A stretch of DNA of 64,000 nucleotides from Colwellia sp. (GCF_013215345.1 NZ_JABSOV010000001.1:1-64000), one strand, 5' to 3'; counted from the first letter of the stretch, positions 19,214 through 31,553 are shown. The notes: generated by a model from the sequence alone, not told the origin. Numbers and translations: made by a program.

Positions 19214-19966
19214 ATGAAGATGACTTATCAGAAAATCAACATGATTCAATTAAAGAAACACTGGTCACTACACGCGGTGGCAATCATTATCGTAGCCGCT
19301 TGGTATTACATGTTTTTTTTGATGACTATGAATATGGCTCCGGTTACTCAGTGGAGTTACCTAGATATAATTGTGCTGTTTAGTATGTGGTCAATCATGA
19401 TGGCAGGTATGATGTTACCTTCTGCCTTGCCAATATTTCACTTAATTGAAAAGATTAATGATCAGCGTAAGGCACGTAATGCTCCATACGCGGCAAGCTT
19501 TTATTTTATTATTGGCTACTTACTCGCTTGGCTTGGCTATAGCTTAGCGATTACCCTGCTGCAATGGTGGTTTCATCATTTAGCCTTATTAACACCTATG
19601 ATGAACAGCGCTCAGCTTGAGTTTACTTGTTTAATTCTGTTGATTTCCGGGGTGTATCAGTGGTTACCTATTAAACAGCGTTGCTTAAACTATTGTCGTT
19701 CGCCACTGGGCTTTTTAACTTCCTCTTGGCAAGAAGGCATAGCAGGTGCTATTAAAATGGGCTTCTGTCACGGTCAGTACTGTCTTGGCTGTTGCTGGCT
19801 GTTAATGACATTGCTCTTGATTTTTGGGGTAATGAGTTTACCGTGGATCATTGCCTTAACGCTTATAGTTGCCATTGAAAAGCTATTTGCCCATGGCTTG
19901 ATATTTAGCAAGATACTAGGGGCGTTATTGGTATTTTTGGCCTGCTATATGTGGTTTATGAATTAA
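19214..19966 (+). CDS. DUF2182 integral membrane protein, predicted metal-binding
   Basis: About 250 aa with five or six membrane helices. Features seen are a Met-rich segment (SMWSIMMAGMMLPSALPIF), typical of DUF2182, and a Cys/His cluster in the second half (MGFCHGQYCLGCCW). These suggest metal handling in the membrane, though the reaction or cargo is unknown. The start is uncertain: ATG 19214 begins 7 nt after the preceding stop and fits translational coupling, but no good Shine-Dalgarno is visible; ATG 19220 and 19241 are alternatives. Confidence 0.8.
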   Translation: MKMTYQKINMIQLKKHWSLHAVAIIIVAAWYYMFFLMTMNMAPVTQWSYLDIIVLFSMWSIMMAGMMLPSALPIFHLIEKINDQRKARNAPYAASFYFIIGYLLAWLGYSLAITLLQWWFHHLALLTPMMNSAQLEFTCLILLISGVYQWLPIKQRCLNYCRSPLGFLTSSWQEGIAGAIKMGFCHGQYCLGCCWLLMTLLLIFGVMSLPWIIALTLIVAIEKLFAHGLIFSKILGALLVFLACYMWFMN

Positions 19967-20054
19967 CCACTCTTAGTACTTTAAATAGTAGTAGTGATCA
20001 CTATCCAATAACGCGCGACTATTAGACATTAACTCGAAACTGAAAGTCATGACT

Positions 20055-20879
20055 TTATTGCCAGTCAACTAAACCATACTTAGCTAATATAAGTGATAAT
20101 TCACCACTGGCACGTAACTGTTCAATACCCTCAGATAAAATGCTGGCATACTCTTTTGACTCTGCAATAGCTGGAGAAAAGGCAATATATGCAGGCTTCG
20201 CAGGAGAAAGCACGCCAGCAAGAATAAAATTTTCTTGTTGTTCTTCTTGTTGATTTAGTTGCTTACTTACATACCAAAATACCGCATCAGTCTCGATCAA
20301 TACATCAATTAAGCCCTGCTCGAGTAAAGCAATATTCTCCGTTAACGGTTTATTACCAAACGCGGTATAGATACGTTTTGCATCACCTTGATTGATTGCG
20401 ATATATCGATCCAAACTATCTGTATAAGCATAGCCATCTGCTACCGCTAACAACTGATTATTCAATGAGTCTATCTGCTGATAGCGCCAATAACTTTTAT
20501 CTAAAGTAAAGAAACTAAAGCCAATCAAACCTTGCTCATTTTTTGGATAAATAAAATCTGGCGCATCGGATTTATAGCCACCAACGACAGCTGAAATTCT
20601 GCCGGTTCGGCATAGTTGTAATGCTCTTGACCAAGGAATAATTTGATAACTAATTTTGATATTATGCTCAGCAAACACTTGCTGAGCAATTTCAACCATA
20701 TAACCTGGATAATCTGAATTAGGTAGGCAATTAAATGGGCACCAATGATCAGCAGCAATAGTAAGAATGACCTTGCTTCGATTTAAGTTATCTTGGCCAC
20801 TTACTGGTAGTGAATTATTTGCACTTATAGCAAGAGGAAAAATAACGACAGTGATAAATAAAATTGCGTATTTGTACAT
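20055..20879 (-). CDS. Periplasmic solute-binding protein, family 3-like
   Basis: 274 aa with a signal peptide (YAILFITVVIFPLAISA). The mature protein has the family 3 layout: LTIAADHWCPFNC, GYMVEIAQQVFAEHNI, IIPWSRALQLCRTGRISAVV and a C-terminal ASGELSLILAKYGL. Several cysteines occur. As with the gene at 2144, no transporter subunits are adjacent, so it may be an orphan receptor; the ligand is not predictable. The WYL regulator upstream on the same strand is about 70 bp away. Confidence 0.72.
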   Translation of the reverse strand: MYKYAILFITVVIFPLAISANNSLPVSGQDNLNRSKVILTIAADHWCPFNCLPNSDYPGYMVEIAQQVFAEHNIKISYQIIPWSRALQLCRTGRISAVVGGYKSDAPDFIYPKNEQGLIGFSFFTLDKSYWRYQQIDSLNNQLLAVADGYAYTDSLDRYIAINQGDAKRIYTAFGNKPLTENIALLEQGLIDVLIETDAVFWYVSKQLNQQEEQQENFILAGVLSPAKPAYIAFSPAIAESKEYASILSEGIEQLRASGELSLILAKYGLVDWQ

Positions 20880-20946
20880 GTAACAACTAAAAATAGAATC
20901 AGCTTAATAGTTAGTTAAGCACAAAAAATTTTATAGTGTTAATGCC

Positions 20947-21645
20947 TCAACATTGCTCGCCATAAAGCTCACGCAACAGCTTGAGATAACTCGCTAAGTT
21001 AATATTTTCATCTGTACTGAATTTTTCAGACTCCACCACTAGTGCTTGTATTCTATCTAAACGAAACTCTCGATAATCATGGCGAAGTTGGCACCAAGCA
21101 ATCAAGGTCCATTTTTGTCCCCAATAAACTAAACCAAGCGGTATAAGCACTCTATTTGAATGTTCACCATCGGCTTTTTGATATGCCATGGTGAGGTAGC
21201 ATTGCTGCTGAATAGCTTTACGTATTGACAACGAATGTTGCGCCGCTTCAGTATTGAGATAATGTTTAGAAACCAGTAAACAGTTTTGCTGATTAGTTTC
21301 TTTTAATCGCTCGGGAATAACCGCTTCAATCTTTACTCTTGCCTCTTCGGCCGATATTGCTAACTCTTTATCACTCCAGCCTTGCACCATTTTCAAGCCA
21401 AGCTGAACGGCAAGTAATTGCTCGGCGGTGAACATTATCGGCGGTATTTCAAAACCTGGTTGCAATCGGTAGCCAACACCCGCCTCACCTTCAACAGGGA
21501 AGCCCGTATCAAGTAACACTTGGATATCACGATAGATGGTGCGCTCTGACGTTTCTAACACCTCAGCAAGCTGACGGGCTGTTATCACAGTACGCCGCCC
21601 TTTGAGCAAGGTAATTATTTTAAGTAAGCGATCCGCTTTAGCCAC
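20947..21645 (-). CDS. YafY-type transcriptional regulator (HTH_11 + WYL)
   Basis: About 232 aa. The N-terminal winged helix reads ADRLLKIITLLKGRRTVITA...ETSERTIYRDIQVL. The middle contains GEAGVGYRLQPGFEIPPI, and the WYL domain includes LGLVYWGQKWTLIAWC and YREFRLDRIQ. WYL regulators often sense nucleic-acid-like or small ligands. I start at GTG 21645, with GGAAAG about 5 nt upstream and an 8-nt overlap with the preceding gene; a longer frame back to 21717 exists but would overlap that gene far more. It forms a two-gene operon with the small ABM-like protein. Confidence 0.85.
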   Translation of the reverse strand: MAKADRLLKIITLLKGRRTVITARQLAEVLETSERTIYRDIQVLLDTGFPVEGEAGVGYRLQPGFEIPPIMFTAEQLLAVQLGLKMVQGWSDKELAISAEEARVKIEAVIPERLKETNQQNCLLVSKHYLNTEAAQHSLSIRKAIQQQCYLTMAYQKADGEHSNRVLIPLGLVYWGQKWTLIAWCQLRHDYREFRLDRIQALVVESEKFSTDENINLASYLKLLRELYGEQC

Positions 21646-21964
21646 AGCTTTCCGTTTCCGTACATTGAGATGACAGCAGAATATCAGCGTGTTGCATCTT
21701 CGTTGACTCGATATCAATGATAGCCATTAACTGCTGGCATACTTTTGACTGCATAAACTTTTCTTGCGCGGATTTCGCCGCTACTTCATCTTGCCAATAA
21801 ACCACATCAAACCAGCTATCACTGTCTTTTTGATAACAGACAGAGCGATACAAAAAACCAGAGAATTCCCGCACTTGCTCCATGACCAATTTATTTAGCT
21901 CAAGCATTTGTTGCTGACTAACACCTGCTTTACTTTTAAAGGTCACTAATTCTAATACCTGCAT
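21638..21964 (-). CDS. Small ABM-fold protein (antibiotic biosynthesis monooxygenase-like)
   Basis: About 108 aa. It has the ferredoxin-like pattern of ABM/dimeric alpha-beta barrel proteins: VLELVTFKSKAGVSQQQML, FSGFLYRSVCYQ, SWFDVVYWQDEVAAKSA and a final ADILLS strand. Many such proteins are small oxygenases or ligand-binding partners; the substrate is unknown. ATG 21964 has AAGGAAG at an ideal distance, so the in-frame ATG at 22003 is not used. The inverted-repeat element upstream begins only 20 bp from this start, so the operon promoter probably lies inside the element. Confidence 0.7.
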   Translation of the reverse strand: MQVLELVTFKSKAGVSQQQMLELNKLVMEQVREFSGFLYRSVCYQKDSDSWFDVVYWQDEVAAKSAQEKFMQSKVCQQLMAIIDIESTKMQHADILLSSQCTETESCG

Positions 21965-21984
21965 AATATCTTCCTTATTTGATA

Positions 21985-22250
21985 TATACCCAAGCGACTT
22001 CAATATGCTCGTTTCAGGACGCCTGAGCGATTCATGATCAAGGCGTGTATTTCATTAATGATTGTTCCCTTAATGAACTACGCAACCATGAACTTGATTT
22101 ACTCAGACGTCCCAGAATGGCTGGTTTAGCAACGCTTTACGCTACGTTATTGACTTCGACAATAGAATAACTATTCTCTTCATTCAATGCCTTGCCTAAA
22201 GACGTTTCTAATTCCAGCTGAATCCTGCATCTTGAGGTGGCTTGGGTATA
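21985..22250. mobile_element. Inverted-repeat element (MITE-like), 266 bp
   Basis: Imperfect 24-bp terminal inverted repeats: the left begins TATACCCAAGCGACTTCA (21985) and the right ends TGAGGTGGCTTGGGTATA (22250). No ORF. Read on the minus strand it contains CAAGGC, the palindrome AGAATAGTTATTCT (22164-22177) and AACGT, the same order as in two other elements here. I recall closely similar TATACCCAAG-ended repeats in other Alteromonadales genomes, but cannot search. It lies directly upstream of the ABM-WYL operon. Confidence 0.7.
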
Positions 22251-22290
22251 GTTAGTATGTTTGTTTTCTCGCTCACTATTATCAAACAAG

Positions 22291-22315
22291 GCTACTGACA
22301 AAAACTGTCAGTAGC
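22291..22315 (-). terminator. Hairpin after the beta-galactosidase gene
   Basis: GCTACTGACA (22291-22300), AAAAC loop, TGTCAGTAGC (22306-22315): a 10-bp perfect stem about 70 bp after the stop at 22382. The T-run is weak. Confidence 0.55.
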
Positions 22316-22381
22316 GGAAAATATATTAAAATTAACAGGTAAATAGCCGACTTTCTTAACTCTTATAAACCGCTTGCTTCA

Positions 22382-25651
<3,270 letters not shown>

Positions 25652-25767
25652 CTAGTTCAAGTGTTTTACTATTATTTTATCACTAAAAAATGACTTTATA
25701 GCGCTTTCATCTAGAAGCTAGTAAGGCTCTAAAAGTAGATCCTTGCTATGAATTTAAACTATGTAAG

Positions 25768-26841
25768 CTAACTTTTGAGTGGATGTTCAATTAACTTAAA
25801 TTGAGTATTGGGCTCACCAAAAACATAGATGCTACAGTTTTCCCAGCTTGTTGGTAGCTTCCAGGTAGAATTTTGTCCTATGGTATAAACATGACGTTTA
25901 TTAGCACAGCGAACATCTAGAGTATGTAACGATCCTTCGACATCGGTTAATGAAAACTCCTTTCTAACTAGAGCTGCACTCCAAAAGTCGTGGTCGACAA
26001 TATCGGCTGACCTGACTAAATTTTGATCACCCCCAATAAATTCATCGACCTTTGCCATAGTTTCTGCCAATTTTGCTAAATATGGCTTTGCTGCCTCCAG
26101 CTTAATAAGTCTATTATAGCTGCCGTGTGCTGCTCGGAATTCATTCAACTCAAGCTCAAGAGAAAGTATTGTATAAAGAGTTGCCAATCTTTGTTTTTCG
26201 TTGTTATCACCTTTTATACTTCGTACTCGCCTTAAATGAAACAACCTTAATTCCTTGTCACCTTTAGCTTTTGCATAATCCGCTGCTAATAAGTGCATAT
26301 AGTTATTTTCAGACAAATGCATATATTTACTCTTTTTCATCAAGGCTATCTGTATTTCTACCTCGTCATAGTCCTTTGCAGTTAACGCTTTCTGTGCTTT
26401 TTTATATTTAGATATGAATTTCCTCGTGGCTCCTGTGGTGCCATTTTTATTCATTTTAAAGTCCATTTGCACTGAGTTGACACATTGCTGAATCGGTTTA
26501 CCTTTTTCATAGGCTGGTTTATATTTCCATTTCTTTACCGCTCTTACCGCTTCTTTAGCAAAATCTATACTACCTGATGTTTCGTTCACCAAAACATCGC
26601 TGACATTACCCTCTTTATCGATAACAAAACTAAGCCTTGCCCATCCTTCTCGACGGCTTCTAGCAGCATTAATTGGGTATTTAGGTTGTACTCTTTTTAT
26701 TGGCTCAGGAAGAAATATAGTCGAGAGATGTTTAGAAAGATTATTGGCATGATTCGTAGTAGTGCTATTTTCTTGCGCTTGGATAGAGTTTGTAAAAAAT
26801 AGCGATGTCATTAGCATCATGCTGATAGGGTAAATTTGCAT
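25768..26841 (-). CDS. Secreted protein with TonB C-terminal-like domain and helical tail
   Basis: 357 aa. The signal peptide appears cleavable (MMLMTSLFFTNSIQA), so unlike TonB it lacks a lasting membrane anchor. A TonB C-terminal-type domain lies near residues 45-135 (VQPKYPINAARSRREGWA, FVIDKEGNVSDVLV, AVRAVKKWKYKPAYEKG). It is followed by about 130 residues of TPR-like helices (ALTAKDYDEVEIQIALMKKS, LYTILSLELELNEFRAAH) and a short beta-rich end. TonB normally transfers energy to outer-membrane receptors, but no ExbB/ExbD or receptor gene is near. The role is unknown. Confidence 0.7.
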   Translation of the reverse strand: MQIYPISMMLMTSLFFTNSIQAQENSTTTNHANNLSKHLSTIFLPEPIKRVQPKYPINAARSRREGWARLSFVIDKEGNVSDVLVNETSGSIDFAKEAVRAVKKWKYKPAYEKGKPIQQCVNSVQMDFKMNKNGTTGATRKFISKYKKAQKALTAKDYDEVEIQIALMKKSKYMHLSENNYMHLLAADYAKAKGDKELRLFHLRRVRSIKGDNNEKQRLATLYTILSLELELNEFRAAHGSYNRLIKLEAAKPYLAKLAETMAKVDEFIGGDQNLVRSADIVDHDFWSAALVRKEFSLTDVEGSLHTLDVRCANKRHVYTIGQNSTWKLPTSWENCSIYVFGEPNTQFKLIEHPLKS

Positions 26842-27209
26842 TAGTCAGTCCTTTGGTTTTTACAATAGGTTAACACCTACACCAGAAAAAACCATTCATT
26901 ACCCCGGTAAAGATTCCCGCAGATAAGCCAATGGATACATTTACCACTGACGGAGCATAAATAACCAAACAGAGCTCATGTACAAAGAAGGAGTCATTTC
27001 GATTAACTTTCCCACAATTCCCAACACTTAATTTCATCTCCCTGATAACTATAAAAAATGACATAGACCGAATAAATTAAAACATTTTTATTCAGAGTAA
27101 ATAACAAGTATGATAATCAACCAAAATAAATTAAGCTATTGTTCTTTGGGTACTTTTAAACCCAATAATGCACTATTGGTGGCAAACATAATAATAAGAA
27201 GAAAATAGT
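26842..27209. other. Intergenic region, no gene seen
   Basis: About 370 bp between divergent genes. CCAATA...TATTGG (27162-27179) is a small inverted repeat just upstream of the right-hand gene. A 64-codon minus-strand ORF at 26870-27064 has no ribosome-binding site and no recognisable features. Confidence 0.4.
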
Positions 27210-27821
27210 ATGCAAATGAAGAAAAAAACTTACTGGCAGTATATTCGCACTATAGCTTTCACTGGAGTGAGCATAAGTGCGCTTTTTAGCCCCATGGCAA
27301 ATGCTATTGAAATAACGGCAGAAATGAGCCCTGAAGTTACCGCTGAATTTAATAAACGGTTAGCTTTGCAAACTTGGCCAGAGATGCATACTAAGTTAGC
27401 CTTGATGGATAACCCCTACGCTACATTTTATAAGGTCATCAGAAAGAAGCTTAAGGCAGAAGCAGAGCCAGGTCAAAATCGGCGCTTAATGACTGATGAA
27501 GAAAGCATAGTAACAGCTAAAAAGAAACGCTTTGATTATTGCCAAGCATCATTACCCTTTTTTGTTAGCTTTGCGAAAAGGGCAGATAATTTATCTACTC
27601 TAGAAGACAACCCTCTTACTAAAGCTCAGCTTATGAAAGGCAATGGCGTTAAGTATCCCTTTACTGAAGAGCAAACTAATAATGCTAACTTTAGACCTGC
27701 GCAAATAGCGTTAACACTAGGTTGGAAATACCAAGGTAAAGGGGAACAATATGCAGAAGAATTTCTTGCTACCTGTTTAGCTATACCCCTTAACTTGTAT
27801 GTCACTAAAGATAAGCTTTAA
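27210..27821 (+). CDS. Exported protein of unknown function
   Basis: 203 aa with a signal peptide (YIRTIAFTGVSISALFS...ANA, cleavage near residue 32). The mature region is charged and mostly helical, with RLMTDEESIVTAKKKRFDYC and a second cysteine near FLATCLAIPLN; the pair could form a disulfide. I do not recognise the family. A strong terminator follows, so it is a single-gene unit. Confidence 0.55.
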   Translation: MQMKKKTYWQYIRTIAFTGVSISALFSPMANAIEITAEMSPEVTAEFNKRLALQTWPEMHTKLALMDNPYATFYKVIRKKLKAEAEPGQNRRLMTDEESIVTAKKKRFDYCQASLPFFVSFAKRADNLSTLEDNPLTKAQLMKGNGVKYPFTEEQTNNANFRPAQIALTLGWKYQGKGEQYAEEFLATCLAIPLNLYVTKDKL

Positions 27822-27845
27822 TAATCTAAACAAGAATATAAACCT

Positions 27846-27885
27846 AAAAAAAGCCAGTTATTTTAGTTAAGTAACTGGCTTTTTT
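27846..27885 (+). terminator. Rho-independent terminator
   Basis: AAAAAGCCAGTTA ... TAACTGGCTTTTT: a 13-bp stem counting the A/T runs, directly after the gene at 27210-27821. Confidence 0.9.
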
Positions 27886-27938
27886 AATTAATATCTTCAA
27901 CTTACCGCAAAGGTAAAAACTTTCCGGAATTGATACCA

Positions 27939-28116
27939 ATCATAGCCTTCCACATAACACCAGCGGTTCATTTTTTTAAATTATATACTTTTTCCTGCAT
28001 GGCCTACGCTAGCATTATCTCAACGAGAAAAGCCCAAGAGAAGGTTTTTAAGGCTTGTATTGTTTGTATCAAACTTGATACAAATGTTAAACAAATGGGT
28101 ACGCCGAGGCTATGAT
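27939..28116. mobile_element. Possible short inverted-repeat element, 178 bp
   Basis: ATCATAGCCT (27939-27948) is inverted as AGGCTATGAT (28107-28116). Inside are AAGGC (28050), the palindrome TTTGTATCAA-AC-TTGATACAAA (28063-28084) and ACGCCG (28101). This resembles the module in the three clearer elements. It lies between a terminator and the start of the metallopeptidase operon, so that operon's promoter is in or beside it. The short ends make this the least certain of the four. Confidence 0.4.
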
Positions 28117-28167
28117 AAGCAAGGTACATTAACTTCATCTTTAACGGGTAATAAATTCGAGATTTTT

Positions 28168-30474
28168 ATGAAAACATCAATACTGCTTGCCAGCCTGCTA
28201 TGCATGGTAACTAATGCAAACGCACAAAATAGTGCACTCTTCTCAAATGAACAATGGCTGACCACCAAGTTAACCAATGAGCATAATAATAAGCTTATTA
28301 ATGGCAAAGCCTCAGGTAAAAAAACTTTCGATATCAATATCGCTGAATTAGAGCAATTAACCAGAGATAACAAATCCTTACTTATCGATTTACCTTTGCC
28401 AAATGGAGAGTTTGTCCAATTCAAACTTAACTCTTCAGCGGTAATGAGTAGCGAGTTAGCTGATAAATACCCATCAATTAAAACCTTTACTGGCTACCAA
28501 GTTAATAATCCCGAACATTCAGGCCGATTTGATATTACCCCCCATGGTTTCCATGGTGTATTTAATTATGAAAAAGAAAAAGTCTACATAGAACCCATTA
28601 GTCGAGAGAATAATTACCAATATCAAAGTTATTTTAAAAAAGATGCTCAGCCATTAACTAAAGATGCTCCAGGACGTCGATTAGCACCGAGAAAAAGTTC
28701 ATTACCTTCTTTCCCGCTAAAAAATATAGCTCGAAAAACCATGAAAAAAACAGCGAATGACTTAATCACTTATAAAATAGCCATGGCGGCGACAGGTGAA
28801 TATAGTAGTTTCCATGGCGGTACTAAGGAAAAATCGTTAGCGGCCATAGTAACCTTACTCAACAGAGTAAATGATGTTTACAGTAGAGACTTGGCGATAC
28901 AATTTGAACTAGTGGCCAATAATGACGCCATTATTTACTTAAATGCGTCTACCGACCCCTTTAAAAATACCGATGAAGATATAGATACCGTTAGCCAAGT
29001 TATTAATGGCGCAATAGGGGCAGGCAATTATGATATAGGGCATTTGGTTGGCACCGGCGGTGGTGGTTTAGCAAGCTTTGCTGTTGTCTGCTCTGCTGGA
29101 AAAGCGGAAGGTATTACCGGTAGTGACAGTCCAACAGCAGATGCCTTTCATATTGACTATGTGGCCCACGAGATTGGTCATCAGTTTGGTGCAGAACATA
29201 CCTTTAATGGCAGCCAAGATGCTTGTGAGGGCAACCGAGTATCAACCAGTGCATATGAGCCAGGTAGTGCTTCTACCATCATGGGCTATGCAGGAATTTG
29301 CGCTGAGCAAAACTTACAAAACAGCTCAAATCCATATTTTCATATCCATTCAATTGACCAAATTAGTGCCTTTAATCGACAAATCAGCTCATCATGTGGC
29401 GTTAAAACACAGCTAAATAATACTGCACCCATAGTCAATGCGGGAAGTGACTATACCATTCCTGCTCGTACACCTTTCACGTTAACAGGGTCAGCAACTG
29501 ATGTAGACGGTGACTCGCTAACTTATAGCTGGGAACAAGTTGACTTAGGTGGCGCAACGAGTAGCAAAGCTGAAGATCAAACAGATGACGGTAGTAAACC
29601 ATTATTTAGAACACTATCTCCGACATCAAATACAAGCCGTACTCTTCCTGCCATGGCAGACATTCTAGCCAATAAAAACGTTTATGGAGAGACATTACCA
29701 ACAACTACCCGAGAGCTAAATTTCAGACTAGTTGTTAGAGATAACCAAGGTAATGTCAGTGATGATGCGACAAAGATTAGTGTAATTACTAACCAGCAAG
29801 GTTTCACCATTAACCAACCTAGCACTTGGCATGGTACAAAACAGTTAGTCACTTGGAATACGGCAGCAACCGAACAAGCCCCAGTTTCATGTACACAAGT
29901 TAACTTACTGCTTTCAGTGGATTCTGGTTTAACCTTCAGCCAAACATTAGCAAATAAAACAGCAAATGATGGCAGTGAAGAAGTCATCTTACCTGAGTTA
30001 ACAACCGAAAAAGCGCGATTAAAATTAACATGTGAAAATAATATTTTCTTTGCTATCAATAACCAAGATTTTCAGATTAATAGTCAAAGCACGACAAATA
30101 GTAAACCTACAGCGGTTGATGACCAAATAACGCTAGAGCAAGATAAAGTAACAACAATCGACGTGTTAAGTAATGACATCAGTACCGATGGTCAGAGCTT
30201 ACAATTGAAGAGTGTTAACTATACAGGTACAGGTAACGTCACCATCACTGACAATAAACTTAGCTATACACCAGCAACAGGCTTTGTTGGCAATGAACAG
30301 TTAACTTATACCATAGCAGATAGCAGCGGTGACCAAGCTACAGCAGCATTAACCATTACCGTCACAGCTAAGCCAGTTGTTACACCAACAGCAAGCTCTT
30401 CTGGTGGTAGTATGTATTATCTAATATTACTAACTGTACTGGCTTTGAGAAATAGAATTTTTAAAAGGATATAA
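28168..30474 (+). CDS. Secreted reprolysin-like metallopeptidase with GlyGly-CTERM tail
   Basis: About 768 aa from ATG 28168. Signal peptide KTSILLASLLCMVTNANA; a propeptide of about 170 residues; a metzincin catalytic domain with HEIGHQFGAEH (His334, Glu335, His338, His344) and a later STIMGYAGIC Met-turn. Ig-like modules follow (VNAGSDYTIPARTPFTLTG, then AVDDQITLEQDKVTTIDVLS). The extreme C-terminus SSSGGSMYYLILLTVLALRN...KR matches the GlyGly-CTERM sorting signal, which in gammaproteobacteria is processed by rhombosortase and marks type II-secreted surface enzymes. It is the first gene of a tight operon with a lipoprotein and a two-component system. Confidence 0.88.
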   Translation: MKTSILLASLLCMVTNANAQNSALFSNEQWLTTKLTNEHNNKLINGKASGKKTFDINIAELEQLTRDNKSLLIDLPLPNGEFVQFKLNSSAVMSSELADKYPSIKTFTGYQVNNPEHSGRFDITPHGFHGVFNYEKEKVYIEPISRENNYQYQSYFKKDAQPLTKDAPGRRLAPRKSSLPSFPLKNIARKTMKKTANDLITYKIAMAATGEYSSFHGGTKEKSLAAIVTLLNRVNDVYSRDLAIQFELVANNDAIIYLNASTDPFKNTDEDIDTVSQVINGAIGAGNYDIGHLVGTGGGGLASFAVVCSAGKAEGITGSDSPTADAFHIDYVAHEIGHQFGAEHTFNGSQDACEGNRVSTSAYEPGSASTIMGYAGICAEQNLQNSSNPYFHIHSIDQISAFNRQISSSCGVKTQLNNTAPIVNAGSDYTIPARTPFTLTGSATDVDGDSLTYSWEQVDLGGATSSKAEDQTDDGSKPLFRTLSPTSNTSRTLPAMADILANKNVYGETLPTTTRELNFRLVVRDNQGNVSDDATKISVITNQQGFTINQPSTWHGTKQLVTWNTAATEQAPVSCTQVNLLLSVDSGLTFSQTLANKTANDGSEEVILPELTTEKARLKLTCENNIFFAINNQDFQINSQSTTNSKPTAVDDQITLEQDKVTTIDVLSNDISTDGQSLQLKSVNYTGTGNVTITDNKLSYTPATGFVGNEQLTYTIADSSGDQATAALTITVTAKPVVTPTASSSGGSMYYLILLTVLALRNRIFKRI

Positions 30475-30476
30475 AA

Positions 30477-30836
30477 ATGAAAAATTTACTTTGGTTAAAT
30501 GTACTAATCTTAGCGGCTTGCGGCAGTGATATAAGTAAGGGTGCACAGGAACAACAGGTCGAATTACCTACTAATATTGCTCAAGCAATCAATATAGCTA
30601 AGGAGAATAAAGATCACAGATTAATGTACACTCTTGGCAGAAACCCTGTCATTCCGGGTTTTGAAACAAACAACTTTGCTGCACTTAAAAAACAATGTGG
30701 TATAAAGCCCATACACGGCACCGGCGATGTAATAAAAAGCCCAAGTGATAAACAAGAGCGCAGAGTGAAGTATCAGTTTGCTAAAGAATATAATAGTAAG
30801 ATCTATGATATTTGCCAAAAATTAGAGCATAAATAA
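30477..30836 (+). CDS. Small lipoprotein of unknown function
   Basis: 119 aa. The N-terminal hydrophobic segment ends in the lipobox LAAC (VLILAACGSD), so a lipidated Cys near residue 15 is expected. The mature domain contains YTLGRNPVIPGFETNNFAAL and a Cys pair (KKQCGIKP, YDICQKL). It begins 2 nt after the metallopeptidase stop and ends 6 nt before the response-regulator start, so it is co-transcribed with both. It may be a sensor partner or protease-associated factor; no family was recognised. Confidence 0.65.
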   Translation: MKNLLWLNVLILAACGSDISKGAQEQQVELPTNIAQAINIAKENKDHRLMYTLGRNPVIPGFETNNFAALKKQCGIKPIHGTGDVIKSPSDKQERRVKYQFAKEYNSKIYDICQKLEHK

Positions 30837-30842
30837 CATATT

Positions 30843-31553
30843 ATGAACAATGACATTCAAAGCAGTGAAACCATTTTAATTATCGATGATGATGCCGAGT
30901 TGACCTCACTCATTAGTCAATATTTAACAATGAATGGTTATCAGGTAAGTGTGGAACATAATGGTGCCAATGCGCTAACAATGGCCGCACATATTCAGCC
31001 AGACCTCATTGTTTTGGATCTCATGTTGCCAGGCGTAGATGGCTTAACTATTTGCCGTCAATTAAAGCCTGACTTTATCAATCCTATCATAATGTTAACT
31101 GCGTTAGATGATGATATTGATGAGGTTACTGGGCTAGAAGTAGGCGCCGACGATTACTTATGTAAGCCAATAAAGCCTAGGGTTTTATTGGCTCATATCA
31201 GGGCTCAGTTAAGAAGACAATCACATCTTAAAAACCTAATTCCACAAGATATAAAACATGTCAGCAATGGCGCTCTCACCATTGATATTAGAAAACGTAT
31301 AGTTCGCTATAATGAAAAGGAAATTACCTTATCCAGCGCTGAGTTCGATTTACTCTGGGTACTGGCAATGAATGCTGGCAGTATTATCTCAAGAGATCAG
31401 TTACATAAAGAAATCTTTAAATTAGATTATGATGGTTTTGACCGCTCTATTGACCTTAGAATTTCAAGATTAAGAAAAAAGTTGGGCGATGACCCCAAAG
31501 AACCAAAAATTATTAAAACTATTCGTAATAAGGGTTATTTACTTGCAAATTAG
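30843..31553 (+). CDS. OmpR-family response regulator (RstA-like)
   Basis: 236 aa. Receiver domain with the acidic cluster IIDDDAE (15-17), phospho-acceptor Asp59 in LIVLDLMLPG, conserved Thr in MLTALDDD and Lys in LCKPIKP. The C-terminal winged-helix DNA-binding domain runs from GALTIDIRKRIVRY to KTIRNKGYLLAN. It overlaps the downstream histidine-kinase gene, as typical for a cognate pair. Being at the end of the metallopeptidase operon suggests it may control that operon in response to envelope or nutrient signals; this is inference. Confidence 0.92.
   Translation: MNNDIQSSETILIIDDDAELTSLISQYLTMNGYQVSVEHNGANALTMAAHIQPDLIVLDLMLPGVDGLTICRQLKPDFINPIIMLTALDDDIDEVTGLEVGADDYLCKPIKPRVLLAHIRAQLRRQSHLKNLIPQDIKHVSNGALTIDIRKRIVRYNEKEITLSSAEFDLLWVLAMNAGSIISRDQLHKEIFKLDYDGFDRSIDLRISRLRKKLGDDPKEPKIIKTIRNKGYLLAN

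Noticed and set aside
26870-27064. 64-codon minus-strand ORF upstream of the TonB-domain gene
   Set aside because: No ribosome-binding site, unusual composition, no recognisable feature.
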